Source: Tardiphaga sp. 709 (GTDB lineage: Bacteria > Pseudomonadota > Alphaproteobacteria > Rhizobiales > Xanthobacteraceae). From it: a DNA stretch of 64,000 nt. The stretch spans positions 4,276,501 through 4,340,500 of the forward strand of contig NZ_CP135529.1 in the NCBI RefSeq assembly GCF_032401055.1. Reading direction: 5' to 3'. The translations under genes were made by a program, and so were the position numbers. The notes under the pieces are model-generated. The model ran no database searches. It was not told where the DNA came from and worked only from the letters and a program-made list of their open reading frames with translations. Below, piece by piece: positions 16,833 to 27,349 of the stretch (its first letter is position 1; each line of letters opens with the position of its first letter).

Positions 16833-18638
16833 CTAGCTATCCACCTTCAGCGCCGCGATAAACGCTTCCTGCGGGATGTCGACCTTGCCGAACTGCCGCA
16901 TCTTCTTCTTGCCTTCCTTCTGCTTCTCCAGAAGTTTGCGTTTGCGGCTGATGTCGCCGCCATAGCACTTCGCGGTGACGTCCTTGCGCAGCGCGCGGAC
17001 GGTTTCGCGGGCAATCACCTTGCCGCCGATCGCTGCCTGGATCGGAATGACGAACATGTGCGGCGGAATCAGCTCTTTCATCTTCTCGACCATGGCGCGG
17101 CCGCGGCCTTCGGCGCGGGTGCGATGGACCAGCATCGACAGCGCGTCGACGGGCTCGGCATTGACCAGGATCTGCATCTTGACGAGATCGGCGGCCTTGT
17201 AGTCGGTCAGATGATAGTCGAACGAGGCGTAGCCCTTCGAGATCGATTTCAGGCGATCGTAGAAATCGAACACCACTTCGTTGAGCGGTAGCTCGTATTT
17301 CACCATTGCTCGGGCGCCGACGTAAGTCAGTTCTTTCTGATTGCCGCGGCGTTCCTGGCAGAGCTTCAGCACGCTGCCGAGATATTCGTCGGGCGTCAGG
17401 ATCGTGGCTTCGATCCACGGCTCCTGGATCTCGGCGATCTTCACCACATCCGGCATGTCGATCGGATTATGGATCTCGATCTCCTCGCCATCGGTGAGAT
17501 GCATCTTGTAGATCACGCTCGGCGCGGTCGCGATCAGGTTGAGATCGAACTCGCGGCTCAGGCGCTCCTGGATGATTTCCAGATGCAGCAGACCGAGAAA
17601 GCCGCAACGGAAGCCGAAGCCGAGCGCGGCCGAGGTCTCCATTTCGAACGAGAAGCTCGCATCGTTCAGGCGCAGCTTGCCCATCGCGGCGCGCAACGTT
17701 TCGAAGTCGTCGGCATCGACCGGGAACAGGCCGCAGAACACCACAGGGATCGCGGGCTTGAAGCCCGGCAGCATCTCGGTGACCGGCTTGCGATCGTCGG
17801 TGATGGTGTCTCCGACGCGGGTGTCCGCGACTTCCTTGATGGCGGCCGTAATGAAGCCGATCTCGCCGGGACCGAGTTCGTCCACATTGACCATCTTCGG
17901 CGTGAAGTAGCCGACGCGCTCGACATCATAGGCGGCGTTGGTGCCCATCATGCGGACGCGCTGGCCCTTCTTCATGACGCCGTCGACGACGCGGATGAGG
18001 ACGACGACGCCGAGATAGACGTCGTACCAGCTATCGACCAGCAGCGCCTTCAGCGTGGCCTCGCGGTCGCCCTGCGGTGGAGGCAGCCGGTGCACGATGG
18101 CTTCCAGAACGTCAGGCACGCCCAGACCCGTTTTTGCCGAGATCATCAACGCGTCAGAGGCGTCGATGCCGATGACGTCCTCGATTTGCTTCTTCACCTG
18201 CTCGGGTTCTGCCGCGGGCAGATCGACCTTGTTCAGGATCGGCACAATTTCGAGATTGGCGTCGAGTGCGTGATAGACGTTGGCGAGCGTCTGCGCTTCC
18301 ACGCCTTGCGAGGCGTCGACCACCAGCAGCGCGCCTTCGCAGGCGGCCAGCGACCGCGAGACCTCGTAGGCGAAGTCGACGTGGCCGGGCGTGTCCATCA
18401 GGTTGAAGATGTAATCCTTGCCGTCCTTGGCCTTGTAATGCAGGCGAACGGTCTGCGCCTTGATGGTGATGCCGCGTTCGCGCTCGATATCCATTGAATC
18501 GAGCACCTGCTCCTTCATTTCGCGCGCCTGCAACCCGCCGGTGATCTGGATCAGGCGGTCGGCCAGCGTCGATTTGCCATGGTCGATATGGGCGACGATG
18601 GAGAAGTTGCGGACGTTCGAAATCGGGGAGGTTGTCAT
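16833..18638 (-). CDS. lepA: Elongation factor 4 (LepA) GTPase
   Basis: A 601-residue ribosome-binding GTPase, full length for the family. G1 is [15 protein letters not shown]3 is [13 protein letters not shown], and G4 is [11 protein letters not shown]; domains II, III, V and the LepA-specific C-terminal domain ([17 protein letters not shown]) follow. It acts on stalled or mis-translocated ribosomes and on initiation. ATG 18638 begins [20 protein letters not shown], the expected N-terminus; an upstream in-frame extension has no family resemblance and runs into the divergent gene. Confidence 0.98.
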   Translation of the reverse strand: MTTSPISNVRNFSIVAHIDHGKSTLADRLIQITGGLQAREMKEQVLDSMDIERERGITIKAQTVRLHYKAKDGKDYIFNLMDTPGHVDFAYEVSRSLAACEGALLVVDASQGVEAQTLANVYHALDANLEIVPILNKVDLPAAEPEQVKKQIEDVIGIDASDALMISAKTGLGVPDVLEAIVHRLPPPQGDREATLKALLVDSWYDVYLGVVVLIRVVDGVMKKGQRVRMMGTNAAYDVERVGYFTPKMVNVDELGPGEIGFITAAIKEVADTRVGDTITDDRKPVTEMLPGFKPAIPVVFCGLFPVDADDFETLRAAMGKLRLNDASFSFEMETSAALGFGFRCGFLGLLHLEIIQERLSREFDLNLIATAPSVIYKMHLTDGEEIEIHNPIDMPDVVKIAEIQEPWIEATILTPDEYLGSVLKLCQERRGNQKELTYVGARAMVKYELPLNEVVFDFYDRLKSISKGYASFDYHLTDYKAADLVKMQILVNAEPVDALSMLVHRTRAEGRGRAMVEKMKELIPPHMFVIPIQAAIGGKVIARETVRALRKDVTAKCYGGDISRKRKLLEKQKEGKKKMRQFGKVDIPQEAFIAALKVDS

Positions 18639-18764
18639 GCGCGCGGGATAGCATTCAGGCCCCGATGCGGCAACCTTAATGCGGGTTTCGGCCTGATTCC
18701 CGGCCCTGTTTCCGTCACGGCATCCTGATTTTACTCCGGCCCGAAACACGCTAGGCAGGGCCCC

Positions 18765-20396
18765 ATGAGTACAATCGCTTCCTCCACCCCCGCCAAACGC
18801 CGGGGCTTGCTGTCGATCGGCCGCCGCGGCGCTGCGCGGCTCGTTGCCTGGGCGTGTGATCCGCAATTGAGCGTCCTGCTGGTGCTCGGCTTCACGATCG
18901 CCCATGTGGTGCTGTGGACCGCGATCCTGACCCAGGTGAAGGCGGCGCAGGACATCCATTTCGACGTTTCCGAGGGTTACGCTTGGGGGCAGAAGTTCCT
19001 GATGGGCTACGGCAAGCATCCGCCGCTGTCGGGCTGGATTTCGGGTGTCTGGTTCAAATTTTTCCCGCCGGTGGACTGGGCGACCTATCTGCTCGCCATG
19101 GTCACGGTCGGCATTGGCATGGTCCTTTGCTGGGTGATCGCGCTGCGCGTGGTCGATCGCCGCCGCGCCTTTTTCGTGCTGCTGATGGTCGCGATCTATC
19201 CGATCTTCAATTTCAAGGGCTTCAAGTACAATCCGGACCTGCTGCAACTGGTAACTTTGCCGCTGGTAGTGCTGGCCTATTTGCATGCGTTCGAGAAGCG
19301 CTCGATTCGCTCGGGCTTCCTGCTTGGCCTCGCCGCTGCGCTGGCGCTGATGACGAAATACTGGGTGGTGACGATGATTGGCGCCATCGGTCTGGCCGCG
19401 CTGATCCATCCCCAGCGGATGCTGTTCCTGCGCTCGCCGGCACCATGGATCGCCATCGCGACGATGGCGGCGGCGATGATCCCGCATTTCGACTGGGTGC
19501 GGCAGGTGGAATACGCGCCATTTCGCTACGCCGGCGATACCTACAAGATCTCGTCACGCTGGGAGAGTCTGCAGCTGGCATGGGGTTATGTCGGCCACAA
19601 TATCGCGCTGCTGCTGTTGCCGCTGGGTCTGGCCGCTGCGGTGCTGGCCTGGGGCCCACGCTGGTGGGCGTCGCTGGCGCGCGATTCCGGCGCATTCGTC
19701 AAGCGGCCGTGGTCACTGACGACTAATCCCGGTGTGCGCAAGGATCGGGCCCTGAATATCTGGCTGATCCAGGCCATCGTCGCTGTCGGCCCGCCGATCG
19801 GCGCGCTGTTGTTTGACATCTACATTAAGACGGATTGGGGGATCTCGCTGTTCTTCCTGGTGCCGCTGGCCGTGATCGCGATTCCATCGCTGAAGGTGCC
19901 GCGGGTCGCGCTGGTACGGCTCGCCGCGATCTGGCTCGTCCTGTCGCTGGTCACGCTCGCCGCCGCGCCGCAGATCGCCATCGCCTCACTGCCGCGCGAT
20001 GCCAACGGCAATTTCGCTCATATCTCCTACTCACAGCTTGCGCGTGAACTCACCGAGGTTTGGCACAAGCGCTTCCATACGCGCTGGAGTAACGTGGTGG
20101 GCTTCGTCGATGTCGCCGAGCAGATGACGTTCTACAGTCCCGATCATCCGCTGCCGCTGACGCCTTATGAGCCGTGGCCGTCAGGCGTGACGTCAATGGA
20201 GGAAGCGAAGCGCAACGGCTTCATCGGAATCTGCCTGGTGGGTGACTGGAAATTCGAGCGCTGCGAAGCGTGGATGAAGGACAATCTGCCGAATGCCGAA
20301 CGCATCGTGATGTCGACGCGGCGCTTCTTCAAGGGCAATGTCGGCACGACCACGCGGTGGAATGTCTATGTGGTGGCGCCTGTTGCGATGAAATAG
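18765..20396 (+). CDS. Membrane glycosyltransferase (GT39/PMT-ArnT-like)
   Basis: A 543-residue polytopic protein. After a short basic N-terminus, about ten membrane segments begin near residue 37. The segment around [20 protein letters not shown], with an acidic residue in the first periplasmic loop, and the later KHPPLSGWI match the dolichyl-/undecaprenyl-phosphate-sugar transferase superfamily. A soluble domain of about 120 residues closes the protein. It would transfer a sugar from a lipid carrier to an envelope acceptor; neither donor nor acceptor can be told. Its start is 126 bp from the divergent lepA start. Confidence 0.8.
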   Translation: MSTIASSTPAKRRGLLSIGRRGAARLVAWACDPQLSVLLVLGFTIAHVVLWTAILTQVKAAQDIHFDVSEGYAWGQKFLMGYGKHPPLSGWISGVWFKFFPPVDWATYLLAMVTVGIGMVLCWVIALRVVDRRRAFFVLLMVAIYPIFNFKGFKYNPDLLQLVTLPLVVLAYLHAFEKRSIRSGFLLGLAAALALMTKYWVVTMIGAIGLAALIHPQRMLFLRSPAPWIAIATMAAAMIPHFDWVRQVEYAPFRYAGDTYKISSRWESLQLAWGYVGHNIALLLLPLGLAAAVLAWGPRWWASLARDSGAFVKRPWSLTTNPGVRKDRALNIWLIQAIVAVGPPIGALLFDIYIKTDWGISLFFLVPLAVIAIPSLKVPRVALVRLAAIWLVLSLVTLAAAPQIAIASLPRDANGNFAHISYSQLARELTEVWHKRFHTRWSNVVGFVDVAEQMTFYSPDHPLPLTPYEPWPSGVTSMEEAKRNGFIGICLVGDWKFERCEAWMKDNLPNAERIVMSTRRFFKGNVGTTTRWNVYVVAPVAMK

Positions 20397-20429
20397 CCGT
20401 TCGCTGACGAAGCAGCTTTCGGCGAACCG

Positions 20430-20732
20430 CTACTCTTCGCCGAACTTGTTGGTCACAAGCTCGGTGATCGCATCCAGCGCCGCCTGAGCCTCGGCGCCTT
20501 TGGCGGTGACCATGATGCTGGTTCCGGGACCGGCGGACAGCATCATCAGGCCCATGATGGATGTACCGCCAACGGTCTCGCCATTGCGTGTCACCGTGAC
20601 GTCGGCATTGAAGCGTTCGACCATCTGCACGAATTTGGCAGAGGCGCGCGCATGAAGGCCACGCTTGTTGGTAATCGGAATCTCGCGGGAGACGCCGCCG
20701 GACACCGTCGTATCGTCTGGGCTTTCGCTCAT
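20430..20732 (-). CDS. ptsH: HPr phosphocarrier protein
   Basis: A 100-residue PTS phosphocarrier. The catalytic histidine is H27 in NKRGLHARASAKF, and the HprK-target serine is S58 in GGTSIMGLMML. An N-terminal extension of about 15 residues precedes the usual fold. ATG 20732 overlaps the stop of the EIIA gene (ATGA). With EIIA, HprK and the ChvGI pair upstream it forms the incomplete PTS typical of rhizobia, which regulates rather than transports sugars (known for the family). Confidence 0.96.
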   Translation of the reverse strand: MSESPDDTTVSGGVSREIPITNKRGLHARASAKFVQMVERFNADVTVTRNGETVGGTSIMGLMMLSAGPGTSIMVTAKGAEAQAALDAITELVTNKFGEE

Positions 20733-21130
20733 TTGCCGGCGAGAACGCGGCTGGCGATGGTGACGTATTTGCGGCCGGCTTCCTGTGCCATGGCGATCGC
20801 ATCGGGCAGTGTGCGCTCTTCGCGCACCTTTGCGAGCTTCACCAGCATGGGCAGGTTGATACCGGCAAGAACCTCGACCTTCGGACGGCTCATGCAGGAG
20901 ATCGCCAGATTCGATGGCGTGCCGCCGAACATATCAGTGAGGATGGCAACGCCATCGCCACTGTCGACGCGATTGACCGCTTCGATAATGTCGCTGCGAC
21001 ACAAATCGGAATCGTCTTCGGCGCCGATCGTCACGGCTTCAATTTGTTTTTGCGGACCCATTACGTGTTCAAGCGCCGCCTTAAACTCGTCGGCAAGGCG
21101 CCCATGGGTCACAAGTACTAGACCAATCAT
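20729..21130 (-). CDS. PTS EIIA component, mannose type
   Basis: A 133-residue EIIA-Man-like protein. The phosphorylated histidine is H9 in MIGLVLVTHGRLADEF, followed by the LTDMFGGTPSNLA motif of the family (about 70-82). ATG 21130 follows GAGGAG with a 6-base gap; a longer upstream reading is unlikely. No EIIB or EIIC mannose permease is present, so it is a regulatory output of the phosphorelay. It is the gene before ptsH, with a 4-base overlap. Confidence 0.95.
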   Translation of the reverse strand: MIGLVLVTHGRLADEFKAALEHVMGPQKQIEAVTIGAEDDSDLCRSDIIEAVNRVDSGDGVAILTDMFGGTPSNLAISCMSRPKVEVLAGINLPMLVKLAKVREERTLPDAIAMAQEAGRKYVTIASRVLAGK

Positions 21131-21188
21131 CGGAAACTCCTCGTGGGTGCTTTTGGTGCACCGCACGAAAGGGCCACTTTGACCATCC

Positions 21189-21212
21189 AGAGCCCCTATG
21201 CAAGAGGGCTCT
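21189..21212 (-). other. Hairpin between hprK and the EIIA gene
   Basis: AGAGCCC and GGGCTCT form a perfect 7-bp stem with a 10-base loop, in the 131-bp gap between hprK and EIIA. There is no T-run after it on the transcribed strand, so it may be an RNA processing or partial attenuation site rather than a full terminator. Confidence 0.4.
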
Positions 21213-21261
21213 TCGCGAATCTCCCTTAAATTGCACGGATGCGGCGGGAAGTAGCGCGGGT

Positions 21262-21786
21262 CTATTCGGTGGCGATAGTGGGACTAATATGGTTACCAAT
21301 TCCCTTCGAGCAATCGTCCAAAGGTCGCACTGCGGCTAAACCATCGATTGTCGTAAGTGTAGCTACGACCAATGGTAGTGGCGAAAAGCCCGCCCCCACC
21401 GGGATTCGGGGCAATTCGACGCCCTCCAGTGTGATTCTGAGCGCTTCCGGCTCTGGCAGGCGCGCGGCGTCGGTGGCGTCGAGATCGACCACCAACCCGA
21501 CAATGGCGCCGGTAGCGCAGTCCAGACGCCGGATTCCGAGCCCCCTGATCTCAAGCAGCCCGACCAGTTCGGGTGTCGGCCGTACCCACAGTTTTCCGTC
21601 CCTGACATCCAGATGCACCCGGTCGTCGCCGACCAGCATGGCCTCGGGAACCTGCCCGCTCTGAGCGGCGAGGATCAGATCGAAGACCAGCCGCGATTTT
21701 CCGGAGCCGGACGGCCCCCTGATCAGGACGGCGCGGTCATCGACCAGTACGGCGGAGGCATGGATGCTTTTGCCATCCGCGCTCAT
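21262..21786 (-). CDS. hprK: HPr kinase/phosphorylase (short alphaproteobacterial form)
   Basis: A 174-residue enzyme that phosphorylates HPr on serine and removes it again. Walker A is GPSGSGKS at residues 24-31; GDDRVHLD follows, in the position of the family's HxxxD/acidic loop. The Firmicute enzyme is about 310 residues with an extra N-terminal domain; only the catalytic domain is present here, as usual in Alphaproteobacteria. ATG 21786 overlaps the chvG stop (ATGA), coupling it to the two-component system. Confidence 0.94.
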   Translation of the reverse strand: MSADGKSIHASAVLVDDRAVLIRGPSGSGKSRLVFDLILAAQSGQVPEAMLVGDDRVHLDVRDGKLWVRPTPELVGLLEIRGLGIRRLDCATGAIVGLVVDLDATDAARLPEPEALRITLEGVELPRIPVGAGFSPLPLVVATLTTIDGLAAVRPLDDCSKGIGNHISPTIATE

Positions 21787-23663
21787 GTGGCCGGTAACCG
21801 TACCACGAAGCGCGCACCCAGCACCGGGATCTCGCCGTCGGCGTTGGCCGGGCCGATGCGGTTCTCGGCCCAGATCGTACCGCTATGGGCTTCGACGATC
21901 TGCTTGGAAATCGACAGGCCCAGACCCGAATTCTGGCCAAAGCCCTGATGCGGGCGGTCGGTGTAAAAGCGTTCGAAGATCCGTTCGAGTGCATCCAGTC
22001 CGATGCCGGGGCCATCGTCATCGACGACGATCTCGATCTTGCCTTTCAGGCGACGGCAGACGATCCGCACCTTGCCACCGGGCGTCGAGAACGACTGCGC
22101 ATTGGTGACGAGATTGGTGATGACCTGACCGAGGCGGGAGTCGTGGCCGGGCACCGAAAACGCATCACCAGCAGCGCCTTCGAAGCGGACTTCAACGCCG
22201 ACGTCATGACCGAGCTTGGTTTCGTTGGCGACCGAGGTCAGCGTGGTCAGCAACCGTCGGACATCGACGGGCGCAGTGTCGTTGCGCTGCAGTTCGGCGT
22301 CGAGACGGCTGGCGTCGGAAATATCCGAGATCAACCGGTCAAGCCGCCGCACGTCGTGTTCGATCACCGCGAGCAGGCGACCGCGGCTGTTGTCGTTCTT
22401 CGCCAGTGGCAGCGTTTCCACCGCAGAGCGCAGCGAGGTCAGCGGATTTTTCAGCTCGTGCGAGACATCGGCCGCGAACATCTCAATCGCCTCGATGCGG
22501 TTATAAAGCGCGTCGGTCATGTCGCGCAGCGCTCCGGAGAGATGGCCGATTTCGTCGCGGCGGCGCGTAAAATCCGGGATCTCGACACGGGTGCGGATAC
22601 GGCGGCGAACGCGCTCGGCGCTGTCGGCAAGACGTCGCACCGGACCGGCGATGGTTGATGCCAGCAGCAGCGACAGCACGATCATCACCACGGCGGCGAC
22701 CGCAAAGACTTTCAGAATCGCCAGACGTTCGGCAGTCACCATCTGATCGATGTCATCGCCCTGGGTCGACAGCATCAGCGAACCGTGCACGGCGCGGAAA
22801 CGTTGCACCGGCACGGCGACCGAGACGATGACTTCGCCCCGTTCGTTGATGCGCACCATGCTGCTCTTCAGACCGTCGAGCGACTGCTGCACTTCCTGAT
22901 AGCCATTGCCGTTTTCCGGGCCGAGTTCGCGGTACAGCGGAAGGTCGCCGCGATTGAGCCAGGTTCGGACTGCGATCATTGTGCGTTCGGCAAAGCCGGG
23001 CTTTTCGGTGGTCGGCGGCGGCAGTTCGAAACGCAGCACATCACCGCGGCCATAAAGGCTGCGGCTGTCGAGGATCAGCACGCCATCGCGGTCGTAGATG
23101 CGCGCGCGAGTCTTGGTCGGGGAGATCAGCCGTCGAAGCACCGGCGCGACGCGCTCGGGATTGATCGGGAAATCGAGGCCGGAGAGTTCGTCCGGCACGC
23201 CATAGGTTTCGCCGGGCTTGAGATCGAGCAAGCGATCGGGATCGATCGTGATCGTATTGGTTTCGACGGTGGCCGAAGCGGCGATGGCGCTGGCGATGAT
23301 TTCGGCCTGCACCAGCAGGCTCTGCGCACGCGCGTCGATCAGGCCGGCGCGAAATTGCGAGAGATAGAGAATGCTGGCGACGAGGGCACAGAGGCCGGCG
23401 AGGTTCAGCGAAACGATGCGACGCGTCAGACTCGAAAAGGTCAGCGCAACGAAGAACTGCCGGGCGCGGCGCAGCCAGTCGAGCGGGCGCTGCCAGCCGC
23501 GACGCGTGCGATCGGCATCGCCGCCTGTCGCATGCGGCGACGTGCCGTCGGCGTCCAGGCTTTCATCAGGCTGCGTACGATCCAGCAATGCGAAACTGCC
23601 CGGTTGTTGTCGATATCTGCGATGCGCCACGCCGCGCTCATTGTTGCGTGTGCGTATGCGCAT
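21783..23663 (-). CDS. chvG: Sensor histidine kinase ChvG/ExoS
   Basis: A 626-residue inner-membrane sensor kinase. Membrane segments: about 83-102 (NLAGLCALVASILYL) and about 307-330 (FAVAAVVMIVLSLLLAS), enclosing a periplasmic sensor domain; then HAMP (about 330-385), the HisKA box with the phosphorylated His in AADVSHELKNPLTSL, and the ATPase domain (N box LVTNAQ, G boxes DDDGPGIG and GLGLSISK). It pairs with ChvI, which precedes it by 58 bp. In rhizobia and Brucella (BvrS) this system senses acidity or envelope state through the periplasmic repressor ExoR. The N-terminal 60 residues are poorly conserved and the start has no clear ribosome site. Confidence 0.95.
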   Translation of the reverse strand: MRIRTRNNERGVAHRRYRQQPGSFALLDRTQPDESLDADGTSPHATGGDADRTRRGWQRPLDWLRRARQFFVALTFSSLTRRIVSLNLAGLCALVASILYLSQFRAGLIDARAQSLLVQAEIIASAIAASATVETNTITIDPDRLLDLKPGETYGVPDELSGLDFPINPERVAPVLRRLISPTKTRARIYDRDGVLILDSRSLYGRGDVLRFELPPPTTEKPGFAERTMIAVRTWLNRGDLPLYRELGPENGNGYQEVQQSLDGLKSSMVRINERGEVIVSVAVPVQRFRAVHGSLMLSTQGDDIDQMVTAERLAILKVFAVAAVVMIVLSLLLASTIAGPVRRLADSAERVRRRIRTRVEIPDFTRRRDEIGHLSGALRDMTDALYNRIEAIEMFAADVSHELKNPLTSLRSAVETLPLAKNDNSRGRLLAVIEHDVRRLDRLISDISDASRLDAELQRNDTAPVDVRRLLTTLTSVANETKLGHDVGVEVRFEGAAGDAFSVPGHDSRLGQVITNLVTNAQSFSTPGGKVRIVCRRLKGKIEIVVDDDGPGIGLDALERIFERFYTDRPHQGFGQNSGLGLSISKQIVEAHSGTIWAENRIGPANADGEIPVLGARFVVRLPAT

Positions 23664-23721
23664 TCTAGCGCAGCACGGCTGAGCCGTCAGGCCCCAACCG
23701 TGCCGCGGGAACCTCTACGGA

Positions 23722-24423
23722 TCAGGTTTCCTTGAAGCGATAACCGACGCCATACAGCGTCTCGATCATCTCGAAGTCGTCGTCGACGACCTTGAACTTC
23801 TTGCGCAGCCGCTTGATGTGGCTGTCGATGGTGCGATCGTCCACATAGACCTGATCGTCATAGGCGGCATCCATCAGCGCGTTGCGGCTCTTCACGACGC
23901 CGGGGCGCGTCGCCAGCGCCTGCAGGATCAGGAACTCGGTGACGGTCAGCGTGACCGGCTCGTTCTTCCAGGTGCAGGTGTGACGTTCCGGATCCATCCG
24001 CAGCAAACCGCGATCGAGCGCTTTGGCGTCGGTCTCCTTCGGAGCGGCAGTCGGGTCCTTCGGCGCGGCGCGGCGCAGCACGGCCTTGACGCGCTCGACC
24101 AGCAGACGCTGCGAAAACGGTTTGCGGATGAAATCGTCGGCACCCATCTTGAGGCCGAACAGCTCGTCGATCTCCTCGTCCTTCGACGTCAGGAAGATCA
24201 CCGGCAGATCGGACTTCTGGCGCAGACGGCGCAGTGTCTCCATGCCGTCCATGCGGGGCATCTTGATATCGAGGATTGCGAGGTCCGGCTGGCTCGTGCG
24301 GAAGCCATCGAGTGCGGAAGCACCATCCGTATAGGTCATGATGCGGTAGCCCTCGGCTTCCAGCGCGATCGATACGGATGTGAGAATGTTACGGTCGTCG
24401 TCGACCAGGGCGATAGTTGGCAT
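23722..24423 (-). CDS. chvI: Response regulator ChvI (OmpR family)
   Basis: A 233-residue regulator. The receiver domain has acidic pocket VDDD, phospho-acceptor D52 in [10 protein letters not shown], and lysine in FIRKPF. The winged-helix DNA-binding domain spans about 135-230 ([35 protein letters not shown]). It is the first gene of the chvI-chvG-hprK-EIIA-ptsH run. In relatives ChvI controls acid response, exopolysaccharide, motility and central carbon genes including pckA (known); pckA lies 1.1 kb away on the opposite strand. Confidence 0.97.
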   Translation of the reverse strand: MPTIALVDDDRNILTSVSIALEAEGYRIMTYTDGASALDGFRTSQPDLAILDIKMPRMDGMETLRRLRQKSDLPVIFLTSKDEEIDELFGLKMGADDFIRKPFSQRLLVERVKAVLRRAAPKDPTAAPKETDAKALDRGLLRMDPERHTCTWKNEPVTLTVTEFLILQALATRPGVVKSRNALMDAAYDDQVYVDDRTIDSHIKRLRKKFKVVDDDFEMIETLYGVGYRFKET

Positions 24424-24638
24424 GAGCCTACTTTCCGAAGCGGGATGGGCTATCCGGCAGAATTCGACAATCCGCCGTATGAGGTGGCCTTAAGAACACA
24501 GTCAACGAGCAATGCAAGCTGGGCTGAAGTGTGGCCGAGTTCCCTGAACGCTTGAATGACGCGTGGGTTCCATAGATGTATAGACCTCCCGCCAAAGAAG
24601 AAGAAGCTACTTTTTGCAATGAAATACGGGATTTACCG

Positions 24639-25375
24639 ATGCAACCGACCCCTGATTTCGACCCCTCGCGCGTCACCCGGTCGCTGTTGCGGCGCAGTCG
24701 GCAGGGGGCGTTGGCCACCCTGGCTGTCGGTTCCGGCGATCCTTATTGTGCGCTGGCCAATGTCGCCAGCCACCCGGACGGGTCGCCGATTCTCCTGATT
24801 TCCCGGCTGGCGCTCCATACCCGCAATATCCTGGCCGATGCCCGCGTCTCGCTGATGCTGGATGAGCGGGCGCCGGGGGACCCCTGGAGGGCTCGCGCGT
24901 CATGCTCGGAGGTATCGCGCAGGAGGCCAGCGACAGTGAAAAATCGCTGCTGCGCCGGCGCTATCTCAGCGTCCATCCATCCGCGCAAGTCTTTGTGGAT
25001 TTTAAGGATTTTTCGTTCTTCCGGATCAAGCCGAAGAGTGCCCATCTGGTGGCCGGCTTTGGCCGTATCAACGACCTGAAGCCGGAGCAATTCCTGACCG
25101 ATCTTACCGATGCTGAAGGAATGCTAGAGGCCGAGGAGGGCGCTGTTGCTCATATGAACGCCGATCATCTCGATGCGCTCAATCTCTATGCAACGAAGCT
25201 TCTCCATGCGGACGCAGGCGACTGGCGGTGCACCGGATGCGATCCGGATGGCATGGACCTGCAGAACGGCGCGACGGTGATCCGGCTGGACTTTCCGCGG
25301 CGGATTGTCACTCCGGGTGCATTGCGGCAAATCCTGAAGGAACTCGCAGAGCAGGCCCGCGCTTTGAGTAATTGA
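24639..25375 (+). pseudogene. HugZ-like pyridoxamine-phosphate-oxidase-fold protein, frameshifted
   Basis: Two frames together encode one recognisable protein of about 245 residues. The first (24639 to about 24884) encodes the FMN-binding split barrel (GALATLAVGSGDPYCALANV; RVSLMLDERAPGDP); the second (about 24884 to 25375) continues with MLGGIAQEAS and FVDFKDFSFFRI, and ends in a DUF2470 domain (AVAHMNADHLDAL; CDPDGMDLQ). One base is missing at the CCCC run 24881-24884: adding one C restores an unbroken frame. Related HugZ proteins bind and may degrade haem. The downstream part is intact, so this is a recent change or a sequence error. Confidence 0.82.
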
Positions 25376-25558
25376 GCGGTATCAAGTGCCGTGCTGGAAT
25401 AAACCAAATATGCGGACAGCAGCTTGGCATTTCACATCTTCGTCACTATTAGATCGCCGGGTTACGGCCTCGGTGGTTATAATGACGGCTACCGCTGCTG
25501 ACGTGCGATTGAAGACAGTTGCACAGGTCGGATATGCGGACTCAAGGAGGAATATTCC

Positions 25559-27172
25559 GTGCAAGAGACGGGCGTACACAACGGTGCCTATGGCGCCGAC
25601 AAATTCGGACTGAAAAATCTCAAAGCGGTGAACTGGAATCTCGGCGCGCCGCAGCTTTACGAATATTCGCTGCGTAATGGCGAAGCCGAATTGTCGTCCG
25701 ATGGCGCGCTCTGTGCTGACACGGGTGAATTCACTGGCCGCAGCCCGAAGGACAAGTTCACCGTCAAGGACGCTTCCACCGAACAGATGTGGTGGGCTGG
25801 CAATCAGGCGATCACGCCAGAGCAGTTCGAAGCGCTCTATATCGATTTCAAGAAGCACGCCGAAGGCATGACCCTGTTCGCGCAGGACCTTTATGGCGGC
25901 GCCGATCCGAGTTTCCAGATCAAGACCCGCGTGTTCACCGAACTCGCATGGCACTCGCTGTTCATCCGCACGCTGCTGATCCGCCCGGAAGCCGCTGCGT
26001 TGAAGGACTTCGTGCCTGAACTCACCATCATCGACCTGCCGAGCTTCAAGGCCGATCCCAAACGTCACGGCAGCCGCTCGGAAAACGTCGTGGCCATCGA
26101 TTTTTCCCGCAAGATCGTCCTGATCGGCGGGTCTTATTATGCCGGCGAGATGAAGAAGTCGGTCTTCACCACGCTGAACTACTATCTGCCTGCCAAGGGC
26201 GTGCTGCCGATGCATTGCTCGGCCAATGTCGGCCCTGATGGCGACAGCGCGATCTTCTTCGGCCTGTCCGGCACCGGCAAGACCACGCTCTCGGCAGATC
26301 CAAAGCGCACGCTGATCGGCGATGACGAGCACGGCTGGGGCAAGGACGGCATCTTCAATTTTGAAGGCGGCTGCTACGCCAAGACCATCAAACTCTCCGA
26401 AGAAGCCGAGCCCGCGATCTATGCGGCATCGAAGCGCTTCGGCGCGGTGCTGGAAAACGTCGTGCTCGACGCCAATACCCGCCTGCCGGATTTCGACGAT
26501 GGTTCGAAGACCGAGAACACCCGCTCGGCCTATCCGCTCGACTTCATCCCGAATGCCTCGCGCACCGGCCGCGCGCCGCAGCCGAAGAACGTCGTGATGC
26601 TCGCCGCCGACGCCTTCGGCGTGCTGCCGCCGATCGCCAAGCTGACGCCGGCGCAGGCGATGTATCACTTCCTGTCCGGCTACACCGCCAAGGTCGCAGG
26701 CACTGAACGTGGCCTCGGCAACGATCCGGAGCCGGAATTCTCGACCTGCTTCGGCTCGCCCTTCCTGCCGCTCGATCCCTCGGTCTATGGCAACATGCTG
26801 CGTGACCTGATCGCCAAGCACAATGTCGACTGCTGGCTGGTGAACACCGGCTGGACCGGTGGCAAGTACGGCGTCGGTTCGCGCATGCCTATCAAGGTGA
26901 CCCGCGCGCTGCTGACCGCCGCACTGAACGGTTCGCTCCGCAATGTGGAATTCCGCACCGACAAGTATTTCGGCTTCGCGGTCCCGACCGCGCTGGATGG
27001 CGTGCCGTCGGAAATCCTCAATCCAGTGAACACCTGGAAGGACAAGGCCGAGTTCGATGCCACTGCGCGCAAGCTCGTCGGTATGTTCCAGAAGAACTTC
27101 GCCAAGTTCGAAGCGCAGGTCGATGCGGACGTCCGCGCCGCCGCGCCTGATGTGAAGCTGGCAGCTGAGTAA
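25559..27172 (+). CDS. pckA: Phosphoenolpyruvate carboxykinase (ATP)
   Basis: A 537-residue cytosolic enzyme converting oxaloacetate and ATP to phosphoenolpyruvate, the entry step of gluconeogenesis when growing on organic acids. The kinase loop [14 protein letters not shown] lies near residue 236, followed by the metal-binding IGDDEHGWG and [10 protein letters not shown]; the substrate-binding [10 protein letters not shown] lies near 60. GTG 25559 is chosen because CAAGGAGG ends 9 bases before it. Its neighbours chvI-chvG control pckA in relatives. A factor-independent terminator follows. Confidence 0.98.
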   Translation: MQETGVHNGAYGADKFGLKNLKAVNWNLGAPQLYEYSLRNGEAELSSDGALCADTGEFTGRSPKDKFTVKDASTEQMWWAGNQAITPEQFEALYIDFKKHAEGMTLFAQDLYGGADPSFQIKTRVFTELAWHSLFIRTLLIRPEAAALKDFVPELTIIDLPSFKADPKRHGSRSENVVAIDFSRKIVLIGGSYYAGEMKKSVFTTLNYYLPAKGVLPMHCSANVGPDGDSAIFFGLSGTGKTTLSADPKRTLIGDDEHGWGKDGIFNFEGGCYAKTIKLSEEAEPAIYAASKRFGAVLENVVLDANTRLPDFDDGSKTENTRSAYPLDFIPNASRTGRAPQPKNVVMLAADAFGVLPPIAKLTPAQAMYHFLSGYTAKVAGTERGLGNDPEPEFSTCFGSPFLPLDPSVYGNMLRDLIAKHNVDCWLVNTGWTGGKYGVGSRMPIKVTRALLTAALNGSLRNVEFRTDKYFGFAVPTALDGVPSEILNPVNTWKDKAEFDATARKLVGMFQKNFAKFEAQVDADVRAAAPDVKLAAE

Positions 27173-27200
27173 TTCGCTGTAGCGATTATGAATGCGAAAG

Positions 27201-27223
27201 GGCGGCCGTAAGGCCGCCTTTTT
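27201..27223 (+). terminator. Rho-independent terminator of pckA
   Basis: Perfect 7-bp GC-rich stem GGCGGCC/GGCCGCC with a GTAA tetraloop, followed directly by TTTTT, 28 bp after the pckA stop. This is the clearest intrinsic terminator in the window. Confidence 0.9.
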
Positions 27224-27246
27224 CATGTCACGCGGAACCTGTCAGT

Positions 27247-27276
27247 CGTCATGGCCGGGACAAGCCCGGCATGACG
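27247..27276. repeat. CATGGCCGGG palindrome, copy 1
   Basis: Arms CGTCATG-(G)-CCGGG and CCCGG-CATGACG pair over 12 bp with one bulged G and an ACAAG loop. The same core, ATGGCCGGG or ATGCCCGGG with its complement, recurs at 45682-45760 and 57928-58026, always between genes. I recall such elements as common in rhizobial genomes. Confidence 0.75.
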
Positions 27277-27349
27277 AAACCGTTAGTCGGAATGCGATGT
27301 ACGACCAGCTAGAACGCGAAGACTGGATTGCTTCGTCGCAAGGGCTAAG

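Noticed and set aside
17469-18497. 342-codon open frame antisense to lepA
   Set aside because: Shadow; lepA motifs are complete on the other strand.
18638-19487. Upstream in-frame extension of lepA
   Set aside because: It has no family resemblance and overlaps the start of the divergent glycosyltransferase gene; ATG 18638 gives the exact LepA N-terminus.
25382-27226. 614-codon open frame antisense to pckA
   Set aside because: pckA is unmistakable; the antisense reading is rich in His/Arg/Gln as expected for a shadow.
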